Shown here one piece after another: positions 31,752 through 41,280 of a stretch of DNA of 59,845 nt. This stretch comes from an uncultured Eubacteriales bacterium (GTDB lineage: Bacteria; Bacillota; Clostridia; Oscillospirales; Oscillospiraceae), in contig ONIN01000010.1 in the NCBI GenBank assembly GCA_900317905.1, positions 1-59,845 on the forward strand, read 5' to 3'. Every line of letters starts with the position of its first letter. Position 1 is the stretch's first letter. The notes beneath the pieces were generated by a model. It worked only from the letters and a program-made list of their open reading frames with translations. It was not told the origin of the DNA and did not search any database. A program made the translations under genes and the position numbers.

Positions 31752-34013
31752 TCATCCCTCCCATCCCTGGGCGTCGGTGAAGTAAAAGCCGGAGATGAAA
31801 AACCAGCCGCCGTCCGCATAGTGTGCCCCGGCGGTGCCGGAGTTGTTATACAGGCGCACCGTTCCGGCGCGGAGCAGCGTCGCGGAGGCGGCGACCATCT
31901 GTCGCCCGGTCACATCCTGATAGCTGCACGTCATCGCCTGCTCCGGGGGCATTTTGTCCGCCGCGGCGGGCGGCGCGCCGGTGACGGCAAAATCGGCATA
32001 GCCGAAGGACTCCAGCCTCGCCTTGCATTTCAGGCTGAAATGCACGACGCCCAATGCGGCATGATACAGGAATTTCTGCTCCGCCACCTGATCGGTGCTG
32101 ACGGCCGGTGTGACGGTCACGCCCTCGGAAATATCCGCCCAGCCGCCCTGCAGATTCTGCAGCGCCGCATATACGCCGCCGGAGGACACCGCGTTGGCGC
32201 TGTTTTCCGCGGGCGCGGCGTCGATTGTGACCGCCGCCGGGATGTTCGGCCTGTCAGACAGGTCGCTGTAGCTGCCGGAGACCGCCACCGCGGCCAGACC
32301 TGCAAGGGGGTCCTGCACCGCGCCATAGACCGAGTCCGGATGCGCAGCGGCGGCAACCGCGATCTCCTGCGCCTTGCGGATGTTCTCGGCGGTGACGCCC
32401 ACCGGGTCGCCGTGGGTCATGCGTCCAGCGTTCAGCGCAGAAACGTTTTCAGCGGACGGAACGAACGTGGAACCGTAAACCGAGACATTTTCCCGCCCAA
32501 GCATGGCGAGAATGTATTGCGCGATCACATAGGTGCTGATCAGTGCCGGGAGCCCGGCCTGCTGGTGACCGTGGTCGTCCTGGACCATATGCCCCCGATC
32601 GCCCAGCGCATCCAGCGCCGCGTCCATCCGCGCGAAGGCAATGCCTGCACCGATCGGGATCACTCCATCAACGCCAAGGCGGTCACTTACATATCTCATA
32701 GCCTTGCGCATTCTAAAATAAGATGCCAGCGTGTCTCCGGTCGATTTCTCGATGAAGGAGAGCCACTGCCCCGTCAAAAACGTGAAGGTACCGCCGATCT
32801 GCGCCTGAAGCACGCTCAGGAATTCCTGTCCGGGCGTGATGTTCTGCTCCATCATGCTCTGTTCCATCTCGTCTGCCGCAATGGAACCTCTGCTTTGCAT
32901 ATACACGACGTCCCAATCACAAAACGCCAGGATCTTTCTCAGTGAGTAACCCGCGATCCCGGTCCCGGCATAGCGCGACCAGTGATCCGCACCCGGACGC
33001 CAGAGATGGAAATTGTCATAGTTCTGGTCGTTTTGGTACAGCTCCAGGTGTTTGATCGCGCCGCAAGACGCGGTATACGCCACGCCGTAGGTGATGGCAT
33101 AATCCGGCAGCAGTTCATTCAGCACCGGGGGCAGGTAGGCGAAGGCGTCCTGCGAGAAGCTGTTGCCCAGCACGAGAATGTTCAGTTCCTTCTGCGCCGT
33201 GATATTCCGGATCACGGCGTTTGTCATCGCGTCACGGTGGCAGCTGAACCGTACATATCCGTCCACCGGCATGGTGAATCGGAAAAGCTGCGGGCTGCTG
33301 TTCCGGCCGGTGCCGGCGACAGAGGACGCCTGGATATACGTCCTGCTCCCGTCGTAAACGGCAGCGCTGGCAATCGTCGCGGCGTTCGCGAACCCCTTCA
33401 CTTCCAGTTTCGTGCCCTTGGGGAAGTACAGAAATGGTGTGCACAGATAGTTGTCCGAGCTCTGCCCGCTGCCGTTGGCATAGCTCACAAAGCCGGGGAC
33501 GGTCATGGCATTCACCAGATTGTAAAGGCCGCTGCCGTTGGCAAGGGCGGTGTGGACAACATCCGTGTCCGCCTTTCCGGCCAGTGCGGTATAGACGCCG
33601 CCGGAACTGACCGCTTTCCCGCTGTTTTCCGTCGGTACATCGTCGATGGAGATGGTGCCGGCGGCCTCCACGGCCTTCAGCTCCAGCACATGGTCCACGG
33701 AGCCGTCCACGACCATGCCGTAGTTTTTGCCGTCCGGTCCGGCTTCTCCCGCCGGTCCGCGCTCGCCCCGAGGGCCCGGCTCCCCCTGCTCGCCCTGGGG
33801 GCCGACAAGGCTGGCCAGCCACTGTGCCTCCGTGCCGTCAAAGCCCAGAGACACCGCCAGATCATAGGCGCTCTCGCCGGCGTCGCCCTGCATGCCGTGA
33901 AAGACCAGATACCGAAGCTCCTCCAGATTCGCGGCGATCACCGGGCGCCGGGTGTCGATCTGCGCGGAGAGCGTCGGCCGACGGGTGGAGATGTTCACAG
34001 AGAGAGGATCCAT
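31752..34013 (-). CDS. Phage fibre with collagen-like and SGNH/DUF4886-type esterase domains (753 aa)
   Basis: Residues 1-70 are a virion-attachment part with STRRPTLSAQIDTRRP repeats. A collagen-like segment (GPQGEQGEPGPRGERGPAGE) follows. Next comes the first copy of a repeated motif (ENSGKAVSSGGVYTALAG), a beta domain, and at about residue 280 an SGNH/DUF4886-type hydrolase beginning ILVLGNSFSQDAF with its block V in DDHGHQQAG. After it come a second motif copy (ENSANAVSSGGVYAALQ) and a C-terminal beta domain. An esterase on the fibre could deacetylate cell-surface polysaccharide during adsorption. The ATG at 34013 follows GGAGGAAC and overlaps the preceding stop. Confidence 0.8.
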   Translation of the reverse strand: MDPLSVNISTRRPTLSAQIDTRRPVIAANLEELRYLVFHGMQGDAGESAYDLAVSLGFDGTEAQWLASLVGPQGEQGEPGPRGERGPAGEAGPDGKNYGMVVDGSVDHVLELKAVEAAGTISIDDVPTENSGKAVSSGGVYTALAGKADTDVVHTALANGSGLYNLVNAMTVPGFVSYANGSGQSSDNYLCTPFLYFPKGTKLEVKGFANAATIASAAVYDGSRTYIQASSVAGTGRNSSPQLFRFTMPVDGYVRFSCHRDAMTNAVIRNITAQKELNILVLGNSFSQDAFAYLPPVLNELLPDYAITYGVAYTASCGAIKHLELYQNDQNYDNFHLWRPGADHWSRYAGTGIAGYSLRKILAFCDWDVVYMQSRGSIAADEMEQSMMEQNITPGQEFLSVLQAQIGGTFTFLTGQWLSFIEKSTGDTLASYFRMRKAMRYVSDRLGVDGVIPIGAGIAFARMDAALDALGDRGHMVQDDHGHQQAGLPALISTYVIAQYILAMLGRENVSVYGSTFVPSAENVSALNAGRMTHGDPVGVTAENIRKAQEIAVAAAAHPDSVYGAVQDPLAGLAAVAVSGSYSDLSDRPNIPAAVTIDAAPAENSANAVSSGGVYAALQNLQGGWADISEGVTVTPAVSTDQVAEQKFLYHAALGVVHFSLKCKARLESFGYADFAVTGAPPAAADKMPPEQAMTCSYQDVTGRQMVAASATLLRAGTVRLYNNSGTAGAHYADGGWFFISGFYFTDAQGWEG

Positions 34014-34357
34014 CACAGTTCCTCCTCCGACAGGGCGTCCAGCACCCGGAGCTGCTCCATGGTGTGGGTGCCGATCACATCACCGCCCGAAAACTCTACG
34101 CGCACGTCCACCCGGATGGTATCGCCGTCCTCCAGGGTGAAGGTCTCAGCCTGGGTCACCGGGACCAGAAAGACGCCGTTGGCGCTGTCGAAGACCACGT
34201 CGTCGGGGTACACCTTGCGGATGTCCTCGCTGACCATGAATTCCACCGACTCGATCAGAAGAAGATCCCGCTCCGAAATGGCCTCACCGTCGATGGAGAC
34301 CCGGATCGGAAGGGCGTAGGCGTCGCCCTGCTTGATGGCGTAGCTTGCGTCGCTCAT
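34013..34357 (-). CDS. Phage baseplate or fibre-base protein, unknown (114 aa)
   Basis: 114 residues from the ATG after GGAGGTGG. A beta-rich sequence (YAIKQGDAYALPIRVSIDGE, then VEFMVSEDIRKVY) of the kind found in BppU-like upper-baseplate N-terminal domains of Gram-positive phages. It overlaps the genes on both sides and lies just before the main fibre. Confidence 0.55.
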   Translation of the reverse strand: MSDASYAIKQGDAYALPIRVSIDGEAISERDLLLIESVEFMVSEDIRKVYPDDVVFDSANGVFLVPVTQAETFTLEDGDTIRVDVRVEFSGGDVIGTHTMEQLRVLDALSEEEL

Positions 34358-35007
34358 GCGCTTTCCACCTCCGGCCCATTGCAGAAATACCATCCGGAAA
34401 CACAGACCGTCGCCCCCTCCAGCGCCTCCTCAGAGGAGATGCGCAGACGCAGCGCATGGCCGCTGATGCCGTTCCGCAGACAGGCGCTGCACCCGCTCAA
34501 ATGCGTGTTCAGCGGCACGGATGGCAGGAGCAGCTCCACCGGCGGATAGCCGTCCTGCTCCACGTTGCAGACGTCCCCGGCCTCCGTGGTGCACCAGAGC
34601 TGCAGCAGGAACACCATGATGCCCAGCGGACGGGAATAGAAATAATGCTTTGCGGACACCTCCACCGCCGAGCCGGCGGCGGGGGTGAGGGTGATGGCGC
34701 TGCTGACGTCCTCCCAGCCTGCGGCTGCGCCGGGGGCGAGCTTTGTGTCGGTGAGACTGCCGTCCGGGATCTGGCCCAGGGTCACGCCGGCCACGGCGGC
34801 CTCCAGCGCGGAGATGTCCGCTCCGTGGCTCTGCACCGCCGCAGCCGCGTCGTTGACTGCCGGACGGAGCTGCGTATTCACATAAGCGGCAAGCTCATCA
34901 TGCAGGCACTGCAGATCCTCCCGCACCCGGGCCTCGTCCGGCTCGTAGGTGGGAAATGCCTCGGCGTCACGCCATGTCTTGGAAAAGGAAAATTGTTCGA
35001 TCGACAT
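34354..35007 (-). CDS. Phage tail/collar protein, unknown (217 aa)
   Basis: The N-terminal 100 residues are helical and acidic (DAEAFPTYEPDEARVREDLQ). The C-terminal half is a beta domain with Cys residues that resembles in style the C-terminal domain of the large fibre (VSGWYFCNGPEVE here, a similar WFFISGFYFTDA end there). Possibly a second appendage sharing that fold. Overlaps the next gene by 4 bases. Confidence 0.5.
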   Translation of the reverse strand: MSIEQFSFSKTWRDAEAFPTYEPDEARVREDLQCLHDELAAYVNTQLRPAVNDAAAAVQSHGADISALEAAVAGVTLGQIPDGSLTDTKLAPGAAAGWEDVSSAITLTPAAGSAVEVSAKHYFYSRPLGIMVFLLQLWCTTEAGDVCNVEQDGYPPVELLLPSVPLNTHLSGCSACLRNGISGHALRLRISSEEALEGATVCVSGWYFCNGPEVESA

Positions 35008-35018
35008 GCTGTCCTCCT

Positions 35019-36947
35019 TTATCGTTGTCTTGCGCGGAAGGTGTAGAAGATCTGCGCGGAGATCAGGGACAGATCCGCCCCCGCGTCGCTGTTGGATAGC
35101 TTCACCCGCAGATGGCGGATGTTGTGATAGCCGGGTCTGCGCCGGGCCACAAACGCGAATTCGTGCCGCGACAGATCCCGATAGGCCAGATTGCGCGGCG
35201 AGACCCGGTAGGACTGGCGGCAGACCAGAGGCGTGGGGTCTGTGCGGCTGCCGTAGTCACAGGTGTATTCGATCCCGGTATTCGTCGTGTGTCCGCCCCG
35301 GGTGGTGAACAGCATGCTCCGGATGTTCTTGAGCCGGTCGCAGCTGCCGAAGTTCCGCGGCGGCAGGACGCAGACCTTCTCGATGCCCGCGCCGAAATCC
35401 GCATAGCACCGCTGAAACTCCGCCACCGTCCCCTCCGGCGTGATCTCCCACAGCCGGTCCAGCTCCGCGACAAAGGCCGCGCCCCGGATGCCGGTGTGGG
35501 AAAACCAGCTGGGATCCTCACGGCTGCTGATGGAATAGTTCCACTCCCAGGCCTTCTCGCCGCTGCCGATCAGATACTTCGCGCCGGTGTCCGCCGACCA
35601 GAAGGAATCGGGATCGGCATCCTGCAGAAGCTCCAGCAGGCCGGGCTGGCCGCTGCTGCCGTCGATCTTGGCGCTGAGACGCAGGATGTTGTTCTCATAG
35701 GCGGCGCTGCTGTCCTTCAAAAGACAGACCCCGTGCTTTCGGCTGCACCAGACCAGATTGTTCTCCACCAGCTGAATGGTGCGCGGCAGATCGCAGCCGA
35801 GATCCGAATTGATGCGGGTGTAGTCCATGGTGATCTGGGTGCGGCCGCCGATCTCCTCCGTGCCCATGACCGCTCGGCCCACGCTCCGGGGCTGAAAGAT
35901 CACCAGAAAGTTCTGCTGCTTGCCGAAGCCGGTGATGGCGTCCGCCGCGTCTCCGGCCAGGTTATAGTGGCTCATGGGGAAATAGGTGGGATCCATGGCC
36001 GCGTGGGTGTTGCCCGACCAGAAATAGGCGTTGGGCTGGGCCTCGCAGCCGCCCAGGACGATGCACAGCTCCTGGGCGCCGCCGAATACCGCCATGCGGC
36101 TGCAGGACATGATGCTGTTGTATGCGTCTGCATTGGCCTTGTAGTACATGATCTCCACATTGTTGATGCCCGCCGGCGGCGCGGCGCTGAGCTGGAAAAC
36201 CACCTTGCCCTGCTCAAAGCTCCACCTGTCACCCCGGGACCAGGTGACACCGTTCACCTTGACGGAATAAACGCTGTCCGCGTCATCCACCGGCAGGGTG
36301 TAGACCGAGACGTCGGTCTGGCCGCTGTAGAGCACGCGCTTAAAGCCGCTGAGCCGATTCTCCGGCTGATAGGGATCCCCCGCGCCGGTGGACGGGTCAG
36401 TATTCATCTGCACGATGGGGATGTAGACCAGCCCCGGTGTGTCCTGGATGGGGCGGACCGTGAAGCTGTCAGACTCCGGGAGATAGGCGATGCGGATATA
36501 GCTGCCCCGGGTCTTGTAGAACAGATACTGATCATACCGGGCAAAGTCGCCGGGGACCCGCTCCAGATAGTCATAGAGGATGTGAGCCGTGCCAATCGGC
36601 GCTTCCGCCTCCGGATCGGACTCGATCTCGGCCTTCCAGGCCACCAGACAGATCCCCGCGTGGACGACCATCCAGCCGTGCCACAGCCGCGCATAGCTGC
36701 GCAGGACGGTGCTTCTTCCGAGACTGCCCACCTGCACCTGTCCCCTTCTGGAGCAGAGGGCGCCGTCCTGCCAGACAAGGTTCCGGATCAGCGGGCTTTC
36801 ATTGGGCTTCAGCTCAAAGTCCAGATCCCGGAGGTTCATGCCGCCGATGAGATTTTCGAAGGTCAGCACGTACTCCGTCTTTGGATCCGGCAGGCTGTTT
36901 AGGTTCACATAATTTATATTATTGTAAATCTTCCCGTACTTAGACAT
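35019..36947 (-). CDS. Podoviral tail or DNA-stabilisation-like structural protein (642 aa)
   Basis: The N-terminal region (TFENLIGGMNLRDLDFELKP, then NLVWQDGALCSRRGQ) has the opening found in head-completion or tail-needle-knob-proximal proteins of short-tailed phages, such as P22 gp10-type stabilisation proteins. The rest is all-beta and propeller-like, rich in Trp, Tyr and Gly. It overlaps the stop of the connector gene by 8 bases. The function is inferred from position after portal, capsid and connector, and from this start motif. Confidence 0.6.
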   Translation of the reverse strand: MSKYGKIYNNINYVNLNSLPDPKTEYVLTFENLIGGMNLRDLDFELKPNESPLIRNLVWQDGALCSRRGQVQVGSLGRSTVLRSYARLWHGWMVVHAGICLVAWKAEIESDPEAEAPIGTAHILYDYLERVPGDFARYDQYLFYKTRGSYIRIAYLPESDSFTVRPIQDTPGLVYIPIVQMNTDPSTGAGDPYQPENRLSGFKRVLYSGQTDVSVYTLPVDDADSVYSVKVNGVTWSRGDRWSFEQGKVVFQLSAAPPAGINNVEIMYYKANADAYNSIMSCSRMAVFGGAQELCIVLGGCEAQPNAYFWSGNTHAAMDPTYFPMSHYNLAGDAADAITGFGKQQNFLVIFQPRSVGRAVMGTEEIGGRTQITMDYTRINSDLGCDLPRTIQLVENNLVWCSRKHGVCLLKDSSAAYENNILRLSAKIDGSSGQPGLLELLQDADPDSFWSADTGAKYLIGSGEKAWEWNYSISSREDPSWFSHTGIRGAAFVAELDRLWEITPEGTVAEFQRCYADFGAGIEKVCVLPPRNFGSCDRLKNIRSMLFTTRGGHTTNTGIEYTCDYGSRTDPTPLVCRQSYRVSPRNLAYRDLSRHEFAFVARRRPGYHNIRHLRVKLSNSDAGADLSLISAQIFYTFRARQR

Positions 36948-37581
36948 GGAGCGCCTCCCACTGGTAGGCGTCGGCGACCACGCTGCGGCGGGGCTGGGGC
37001 TTCCGGTAGAGGCTCAGCAGCTGGGTCTGCCACTCGTTCATCAGGGTGGCGTAGGCAAAGGCGTCCTCGTGGAGCAGCAGATGGGCCGCAGCGTAGTACG
37101 GGATGGCCCGGTGGGTCTCCGGGGCGTTGTCCAGCAGCAGGTCGTCATTGGGGAACTTTTCCCCCGGTGCGATCCGGTCGGTGACCCGCTCCGGGCGCCG
37201 GTAGTATTCCAGCCAGACCGCGCCGCCCTCGAAGTCCGGCAGGAGGATGTGGCGCTCGTCCAGCTGCAGATAGCGGGTGTCATAGCCGCCGCTGCCGCCT
37301 CTAAGCACCAGCAGCCCGCCGGGGATCTGCTCCATGAGATCCTCCGGCAGGGTGAAGCGGGCCATGCCGTCCTGGGTTTTGCCCTTTTCCGGCAGCAGCT
37401 TTTTCGCCGCCCGGATCCGTCTCGGCCCCGCCGCGATCAGGCACTGGGCGTCATCCACCAGCTCCGGCAGACGCAGCAGCGCGTCCGCCTGGTTGTTGTA
37501 AGTCTCCGGGATGGGCTCACCCGCCAGGGAGTACTGTCCCATCAGCCGCAGCGCCGCGTCCCGGATTTGACCGTAAGTCAT
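36940..37581 (-). CDS. Head-tail connector / adaptor protein (213 aa)
   Basis: Mostly helical, starting MTYGQIRDAALRLMGQYSLA, with a beta insert and a helical end (PETHRAIPYYAAAHLLLHED). This pattern is typical of gp4/gp6-type connector proteins that bind below the portal. It lies directly after the capsid gene, in the standard position. Confidence 0.65.
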   Translation of the reverse strand: MTYGQIRDAALRLMGQYSLAGEPIPETYNNQADALLRLPELVDDAQCLIAAGPRRIRAAKKLLPEKGKTQDGMARFTLPEDLMEQIPGGLLVLRGGSGGYDTRYLQLDERHILLPDFEGGAVWLEYYRRPERVTDRIAPGEKFPNDDLLLDNAPETHRAIPYYAAAHLLLHEDAFAYATLMNEWQTQLLSLYRKPQPRRSVVADAYQWEALHV

Positions 37582-37600
37582 GAGATTCCTCCTTTGTCAT

Positions 37601-37621
37601 GCGGGGCGCAATGCGCCCCGC
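37601..37621. repeat. GC-rich perfect hairpin between capsid and connector genes
   Basis: GCGGGGCGCA and TGCGCCCCGC are separated by one base. There is no T-tract, so it may be a processing or partial-attenuation site that lets the capsid be made in excess of downstream proteins. Confidence 0.6.
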
Positions 37622-37643
37622 ACCGTATAAAAACCTCGAAGTC

Positions 37644-38771
37644 TCAGCCGATGTTCAGCACGCCGTCGCCCACGGCGATGGGCTTGTTGCTGCTGTCGGT
37701 CTCCACCACGCGGATGCGGGTGTGGCCGTCGGCGGGGGTGATGGTGGTCTCCGCAGCGGCGGTGAGGGCCGTCCAGGCGGAGGTGGTGATGGCGGTGCCG
37801 TAGGTCACATTCGGCAGACCGTCACCGTCCGCGGCGGTGGCGTAAAAGCGCTTGGCGCCCTCCATGGGGGTGAGGATCACCAGCTGGCTGTCGCCCGCAT
37901 CACCGGCGGCGGTGGTGAAGTCCAGCCCCTTCAGCACTGCCTGGGCGCCGTGGTAGTAGACGCCGCTGCCGCGCTCGTTCAGGACGAAGCAGTCGTAGAT
38001 CATGCGGCCCTCCACCAGCCAGCCGGAGACGCCGGGCGGGTTGGAGTGGATCTTGTAGTCCTCCAGCTGCTTGGGGGCGGTGGCGGCCATGGGGTGGGCG
38101 ATCAGGAATGCCGCGCCCGCGGGCATGCGGGTGTTGGGCACCTTCACGATCTTGCAGCCGTCCACCTCGCCGATGACGCCCTTTTCCAGCATCTGCTGGC
38201 TGCGGTCGCCGTACTTCATGAAAGCCGGATCCTGCTTGAGCAGATTGGCGAAGCGATAGGTGCAGAAGCACACGCGGCCCTGGTCGGGGACGTTGGCGTT
38301 GCCCAGCTTCTCCATGCCGTTGAGGAACATCTCATAGGCGTTGGCCTTGGTGATGGCGGTGGTGGCGTAGTTGCCGCGGGCGGTGGCCTCGGCGGCGAGG
38401 GTCTTGTAGACGTAGGAGTCGAACTCCGGCACCCAGACCTCGCGGATCTGGCGGGACAGGGCCTTGCCGGCGTCCGAGGCCATCTCGCTCTGGAGCTTGT
38501 CGCCCTTGTCGATGATGAAGGTGAAGGCGCGGTCCTTCTTCACGGTGAGCTCCTGGACGCTGCGGGCCAGATCGTCGGGGGTGCCGTAACGGCTGGTGCC
38601 GCTGCGCTGATAGTCCGTGAGAGGCACCACGGGGATGGAATAGACGTTCACGGTCTTGACGCCGGTGAACGAATAATCGTTGTTGAGCGCCAGCATGGCC
38701 TGAGACTCCCTGCTGAATCGCTCGTCGATGGTTTTGCTGTACTTCTGGGCGAGATTTCTTCCGCCTGCCAT
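37644..38771 (-). CDS. Major capsid protein (HK97-fold, N4 gp56-like)
   Basis: 375 residues. It has a P-domain-like central region and spine helix (KGDKLQSEMASDAGKALSRQ, then VWVPEFDSYVYKTLAA), CFCTYRFANLLKQD, VIGEVDGCKIVKVPNTRMPA, and a C-terminal Ig-like or decoration-like extension rich in Thr and Ala. Order after scaffold and portal supports the call. Confidence 0.85.
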   Translation of the reverse strand: MAGGRNLAQKYSKTIDERFSRESQAMLALNNDYSFTGVKTVNVYSIPVVPLTDYQRSGTSRYGTPDDLARSVQELTVKKDRAFTFIIDKGDKLQSEMASDAGKALSRQIREVWVPEFDSYVYKTLAAEATARGNYATTAITKANAYEMFLNGMEKLGNANVPDQGRVCFCTYRFANLLKQDPAFMKYGDRSQQMLEKGVIGEVDGCKIVKVPNTRMPAGAAFLIAHPMAATAPKQLEDYKIHSNPPGVSGWLVEGRMIYDCFVLNERGSGVYYHGAQAVLKGLDFTTAAGDAGDSQLVILTPMEGAKRFYATAADGDGLPNVTYGTAITTSAWTALTAAAETTITPADGHTRIRVVETDSSNKPIAVGDGVLNIG

Positions 38772-38808
38772 TCAAATCATCCTTTCGTTGTCAGATATGT
38801 TGTGTTGT

Positions 38809-39228
38809 TTACCAGCTCTCGAAGCCGGCGAGGAAGGGATCCTTTGCCTTTTCCTGCACGCCGGAGTCCGCCACCGGCTGGATCGGGGCGCGGCGGGCGG
38901 CCTCCTCGTTCTGGCGGTAGACCCGGTTTTCCTCCCGGAGCCGCTCCAGCTCCGCTTTGGTCTCCTTTTCCGCGTAGCTGCGGTAGGCCTCGGTGAGGGG
39001 AACGCCCTCGTCCACCGCCATGCGGGTCACGTCGTCGGGCAGGGGCCTGCCTCTGAGCTCCGGGTGGGCGCGAAGCAGCTCCGAGACTTCCGAGGCGTAG
39101 TCCCTGGCCTTCGGCGGCTCCGGCGGGGCTGTCGGTTCCGGATCGGGTTCCGGCTGCTTCGGCGCTTCCGCCTGCTCCGGCTCCAGATCCTCCTCGGTGG
39201 GGATCAGGTTTTCAAACGGTTCGTCCAT
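38809..39228 (-). CDS. Capsid scaffolding protein (139 aa)
   Basis: Acidic and Pro-rich N-terminus (PEQAEAPKQPEPDPEP), central helices with a coiled coil (EKETKAELERLREENRVYRQ), and the C-terminal DPFLAGFESW that is typical of Gram-positive phage scaffolds and docks on the capsid. It lies between portal and capsid genes, as usual. ATG after GAGGAG. Confidence 0.85.
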   Translation of the reverse strand: MDEPFENLIPTEEDLEPEQAEAPKQPEPDPEPTAPPEPPKARDYASEVSELLRAHPELRGRPLPDDVTRMAVDEGVPLTEAYRSYAEKETKAELERLREENRVYRQNEEAARRAPIQPVADSGVQEKAKDPFLAGFESW

Positions 39229-39242
39229 TGAGCTCCTCTCCT

Positions 39243-41072
39243 TTACAGTCTCAAAAGCGCGTTCTGGGCGGTGCGCGGCAGCTCCTCAAACCGCTGCTGC
39301 AGATTCTGGGGCAGCTTCTGCAGCCGCTTGGAAACATCCAGCTCCGCCCCCATGGTGTGGGCGCTGGACTGGATCTCCGGCTGCTCCGCAGGCAGCTCCC
39401 GCATGCGCTCCTTCAGTTCCCGGATCAGCTCCGCCTTCTTCGGCACCAGCTTCTCCGGGATCCGCTCCAGATAGCTGATCACGTCCAGGGTGCCTTCCCT
39501 TCGGAGGTTGTCCAGAGTCTGCACCATGGCGATCTCGCTGAAATAGGTGGTGGCGCCCACGTTGGCTTTCACGTTCAGGTAGAGGTGCTTGAACTGGGTG
39601 AAGTCGAAGTCCTCCGCCGTGCGGCGGGTCACCAGCTCGGTGACGATCCGGCCCGTGACCGGGTCCAGCCGGGGCGCGCCGGTCTCATCCAGAACCGGCT
39701 CCTCAAACTCCCGATCCCGCACCAGCGGCCGCTTGCCGTAGTAGGTGCCCATCATGTCCAGCAGGATGGCGCCCATGTCCTCCACCCATTGATAGAGCAG
39801 GGCGCGGGTGTTCTCCATGGGCACCTCGGCGTTGGACTGCAGCACCATCAGGGCCGAGGTGTTGTCCGGCTTCGCCGCGCCCATCTGGACGTCGGTGGCG
39901 CCGAGGCATTCCTTCGTATACTCCATGGCCTTGTCGATGGCGTAGAGGATCTGGGCACTCATGTCCGCCGGCTGGAGATTGGCCGCCACCTGCCCGATGC
40001 TCTGGCCGGGCTGGAGGCCCCGGACGCCGATGGCCTGGCCGATCTCGTTGTCCCACTGACCGATCAGCTCCTGGTTGTAGACGGTCTTGGGGAAGCCCAT
40101 GAGCTGCAAGTGGCGCATGACCATGGCGAACATGGAGTTGATGAAGATCTGGTTGGGGATGATGCCCGTCACCAGCGCCCGGCCGTGGTACTGGTTTTTC
40201 TGCCGCTCCCAGTTGCCCCAGGCGATGGGATAGCGGCTGAGGCCCGTGTCCACGTCGGCGAAGATCACGGCGGTGCGGGTGGCCTTGGTCACGTGGACGG
40301 TGGTCTCAAAGCTGCCGTCGGGGTTCTTGCGGCGCTTTTTCTCATAGAGATACACAAACAGGCACTTGCCGTTCTCCGTTCCGTGGAGCTCATGTCTGCC
40401 GCCGCTGGCCGCCTGGCCGTCGGTCTCGGAGTCCGGGCGAATGTCGCTGAACTCCCCTGCATAGCCGTAGCGCTTCTGCTCTTCTTTCAGTCTCCCCACG
40501 GTGTCGCGGCCGATGACCAGGATGTAGGGCTGCCGCTCCACCTCCGGGGTGTTGGGGTTGCCGAACATCACATTGATGCCGTCCACCAGTTCCATCTGGA
40601 TCTCGCCCCGGTAGGCGCCGAAGGCTCCGCCGTAGGGCATGGCCTCGGGATCCCAGTAGAAGTGGGCGCAGTAGTCGCCGGTCTGGGCCGCGTCGAAGAG
40701 GGCCTCGCGGATGCGGTAGTCCATCTTGAATTTGGAAAACAGGTTCTCCACCTCGGCGGTGGCGTAAACGCTGGCGTCGGTGCCGGGCTCCGCCAGATTG
40801 GTGCCGTCATAGTAGCTCAGCGGCTCGTAGCGCACGGTGACGGGGCTGGCCGTCAGGGACGCGACGAAGAGGCTCGTCACGCGCTTGATGATGTTGAACA
40901 CCGGCTTCGGCAATGCCGCCATGGCGCGGGTCTGGGGCAGATTCCGCCACTGGTTGCCGCAGAAAAACTCGATGTTCGTGTTGACTGTGTTGTACTGGCT
41001 GGGGCTCAGGCCGCTGTTGTAGGCGCGGCCCTGCTCATAGAGCTGCCAGGCGCGGGTCACATGGTCCGCCAT
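39243..41072 (-). CDS. Portal protein (P22/podovirus type, 609 aa)
   Basis: 609 residues, consistent with podoviral portals. Helical start (WQLYEQGRAYNSGLSPSQYN), the NIEFFCGNQWRNLPQ motif, MAALPKPVFNIIKRVTSLFV, the stem and wing region, LGATDVQMGAAKPDNTSALM near residue 395, and a C-terminal helical barrel. The dodecamer forms the DNA channel and docks the terminase. ATG after AGGAGGAA. Confidence 0.88.
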   Translation of the reverse strand: MADHVTRAWQLYEQGRAYNSGLSPSQYNTVNTNIEFFCGNQWRNLPQTRAMAALPKPVFNIIKRVTSLFVASLTASPVTVRYEPLSYYDGTNLAEPGTDASVYATAEVENLFSKFKMDYRIREALFDAAQTGDYCAHFYWDPEAMPYGGAFGAYRGEIQMELVDGINVMFGNPNTPEVERQPYILVIGRDTVGRLKEEQKRYGYAGEFSDIRPDSETDGQAASGGRHELHGTENGKCLFVYLYEKKRRKNPDGSFETTVHVTKATRTAVIFADVDTGLSRYPIAWGNWERQKNQYHGRALVTGIIPNQIFINSMFAMVMRHLQLMGFPKTVYNQELIGQWDNEIGQAIGVRGLQPGQSIGQVAANLQPADMSAQILYAIDKAMEYTKECLGATDVQMGAAKPDNTSALMVLQSNAEVPMENTRALLYQWVEDMGAILLDMMGTYYGKRPLVRDREFEEPVLDETGAPRLDPVTGRIVTELVTRRTAEDFDFTQFKHLYLNVKANVGATTYFSEIAMVQTLDNLRREGTLDVISYLERIPEKLVPKKAELIRELKERMRELPAEQPEIQSSAHTMGAELDVSKRLQKLPQNLQQRFEELPRTAQNALLRL

Positions 41073-41073
41073 A

Positions 41074-41280
41074 TCATTCCTCCTCTCCCGGCGCGTCGCC
41101 GTAGGCGATCTCCGGGCTGTAATGCATCAGGGTGCGGAAGGCCTCCTGCTCCTGCAGCAGCGTGGGCTTCGGCGGCTCCGGGGGCGGTGCCGATCTGCGG
41201 CGTCTGCCGATCAGCACCCCCAGAAGCAGCAGCTGCGCCGCCACCAGCGCGCCCAGCATCCCAAGTAAAAAGGCTGTCAT
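41074..41280 (-). CDS. Small membrane protein in the head operon (68 aa)
   Basis: One N-terminal membrane helix (AFLLGMLGALVAAQLLLLGV), then basic and Pro-rich residues and an acidic tail. It lies 2 bases upstream of portal. A membrane protein between terminase and portal is unusual. It may be a small accessory or anti-exclusion protein; no family recognised. Confidence 0.65.
   Translation of the reverse strand: MTAFLLGMLGALVAAQLLLLGVLIGRRRRSAPPPEPPKPTLLQEQEAFRTLMHYSPEIAYGDAPGEEE

Noticed and set aside
35112-36902. Open frame of 596 codons opposite the phage tail protein
   Set aside because: Antisense shadow with low-complexity Ala/Arg/Asp product.
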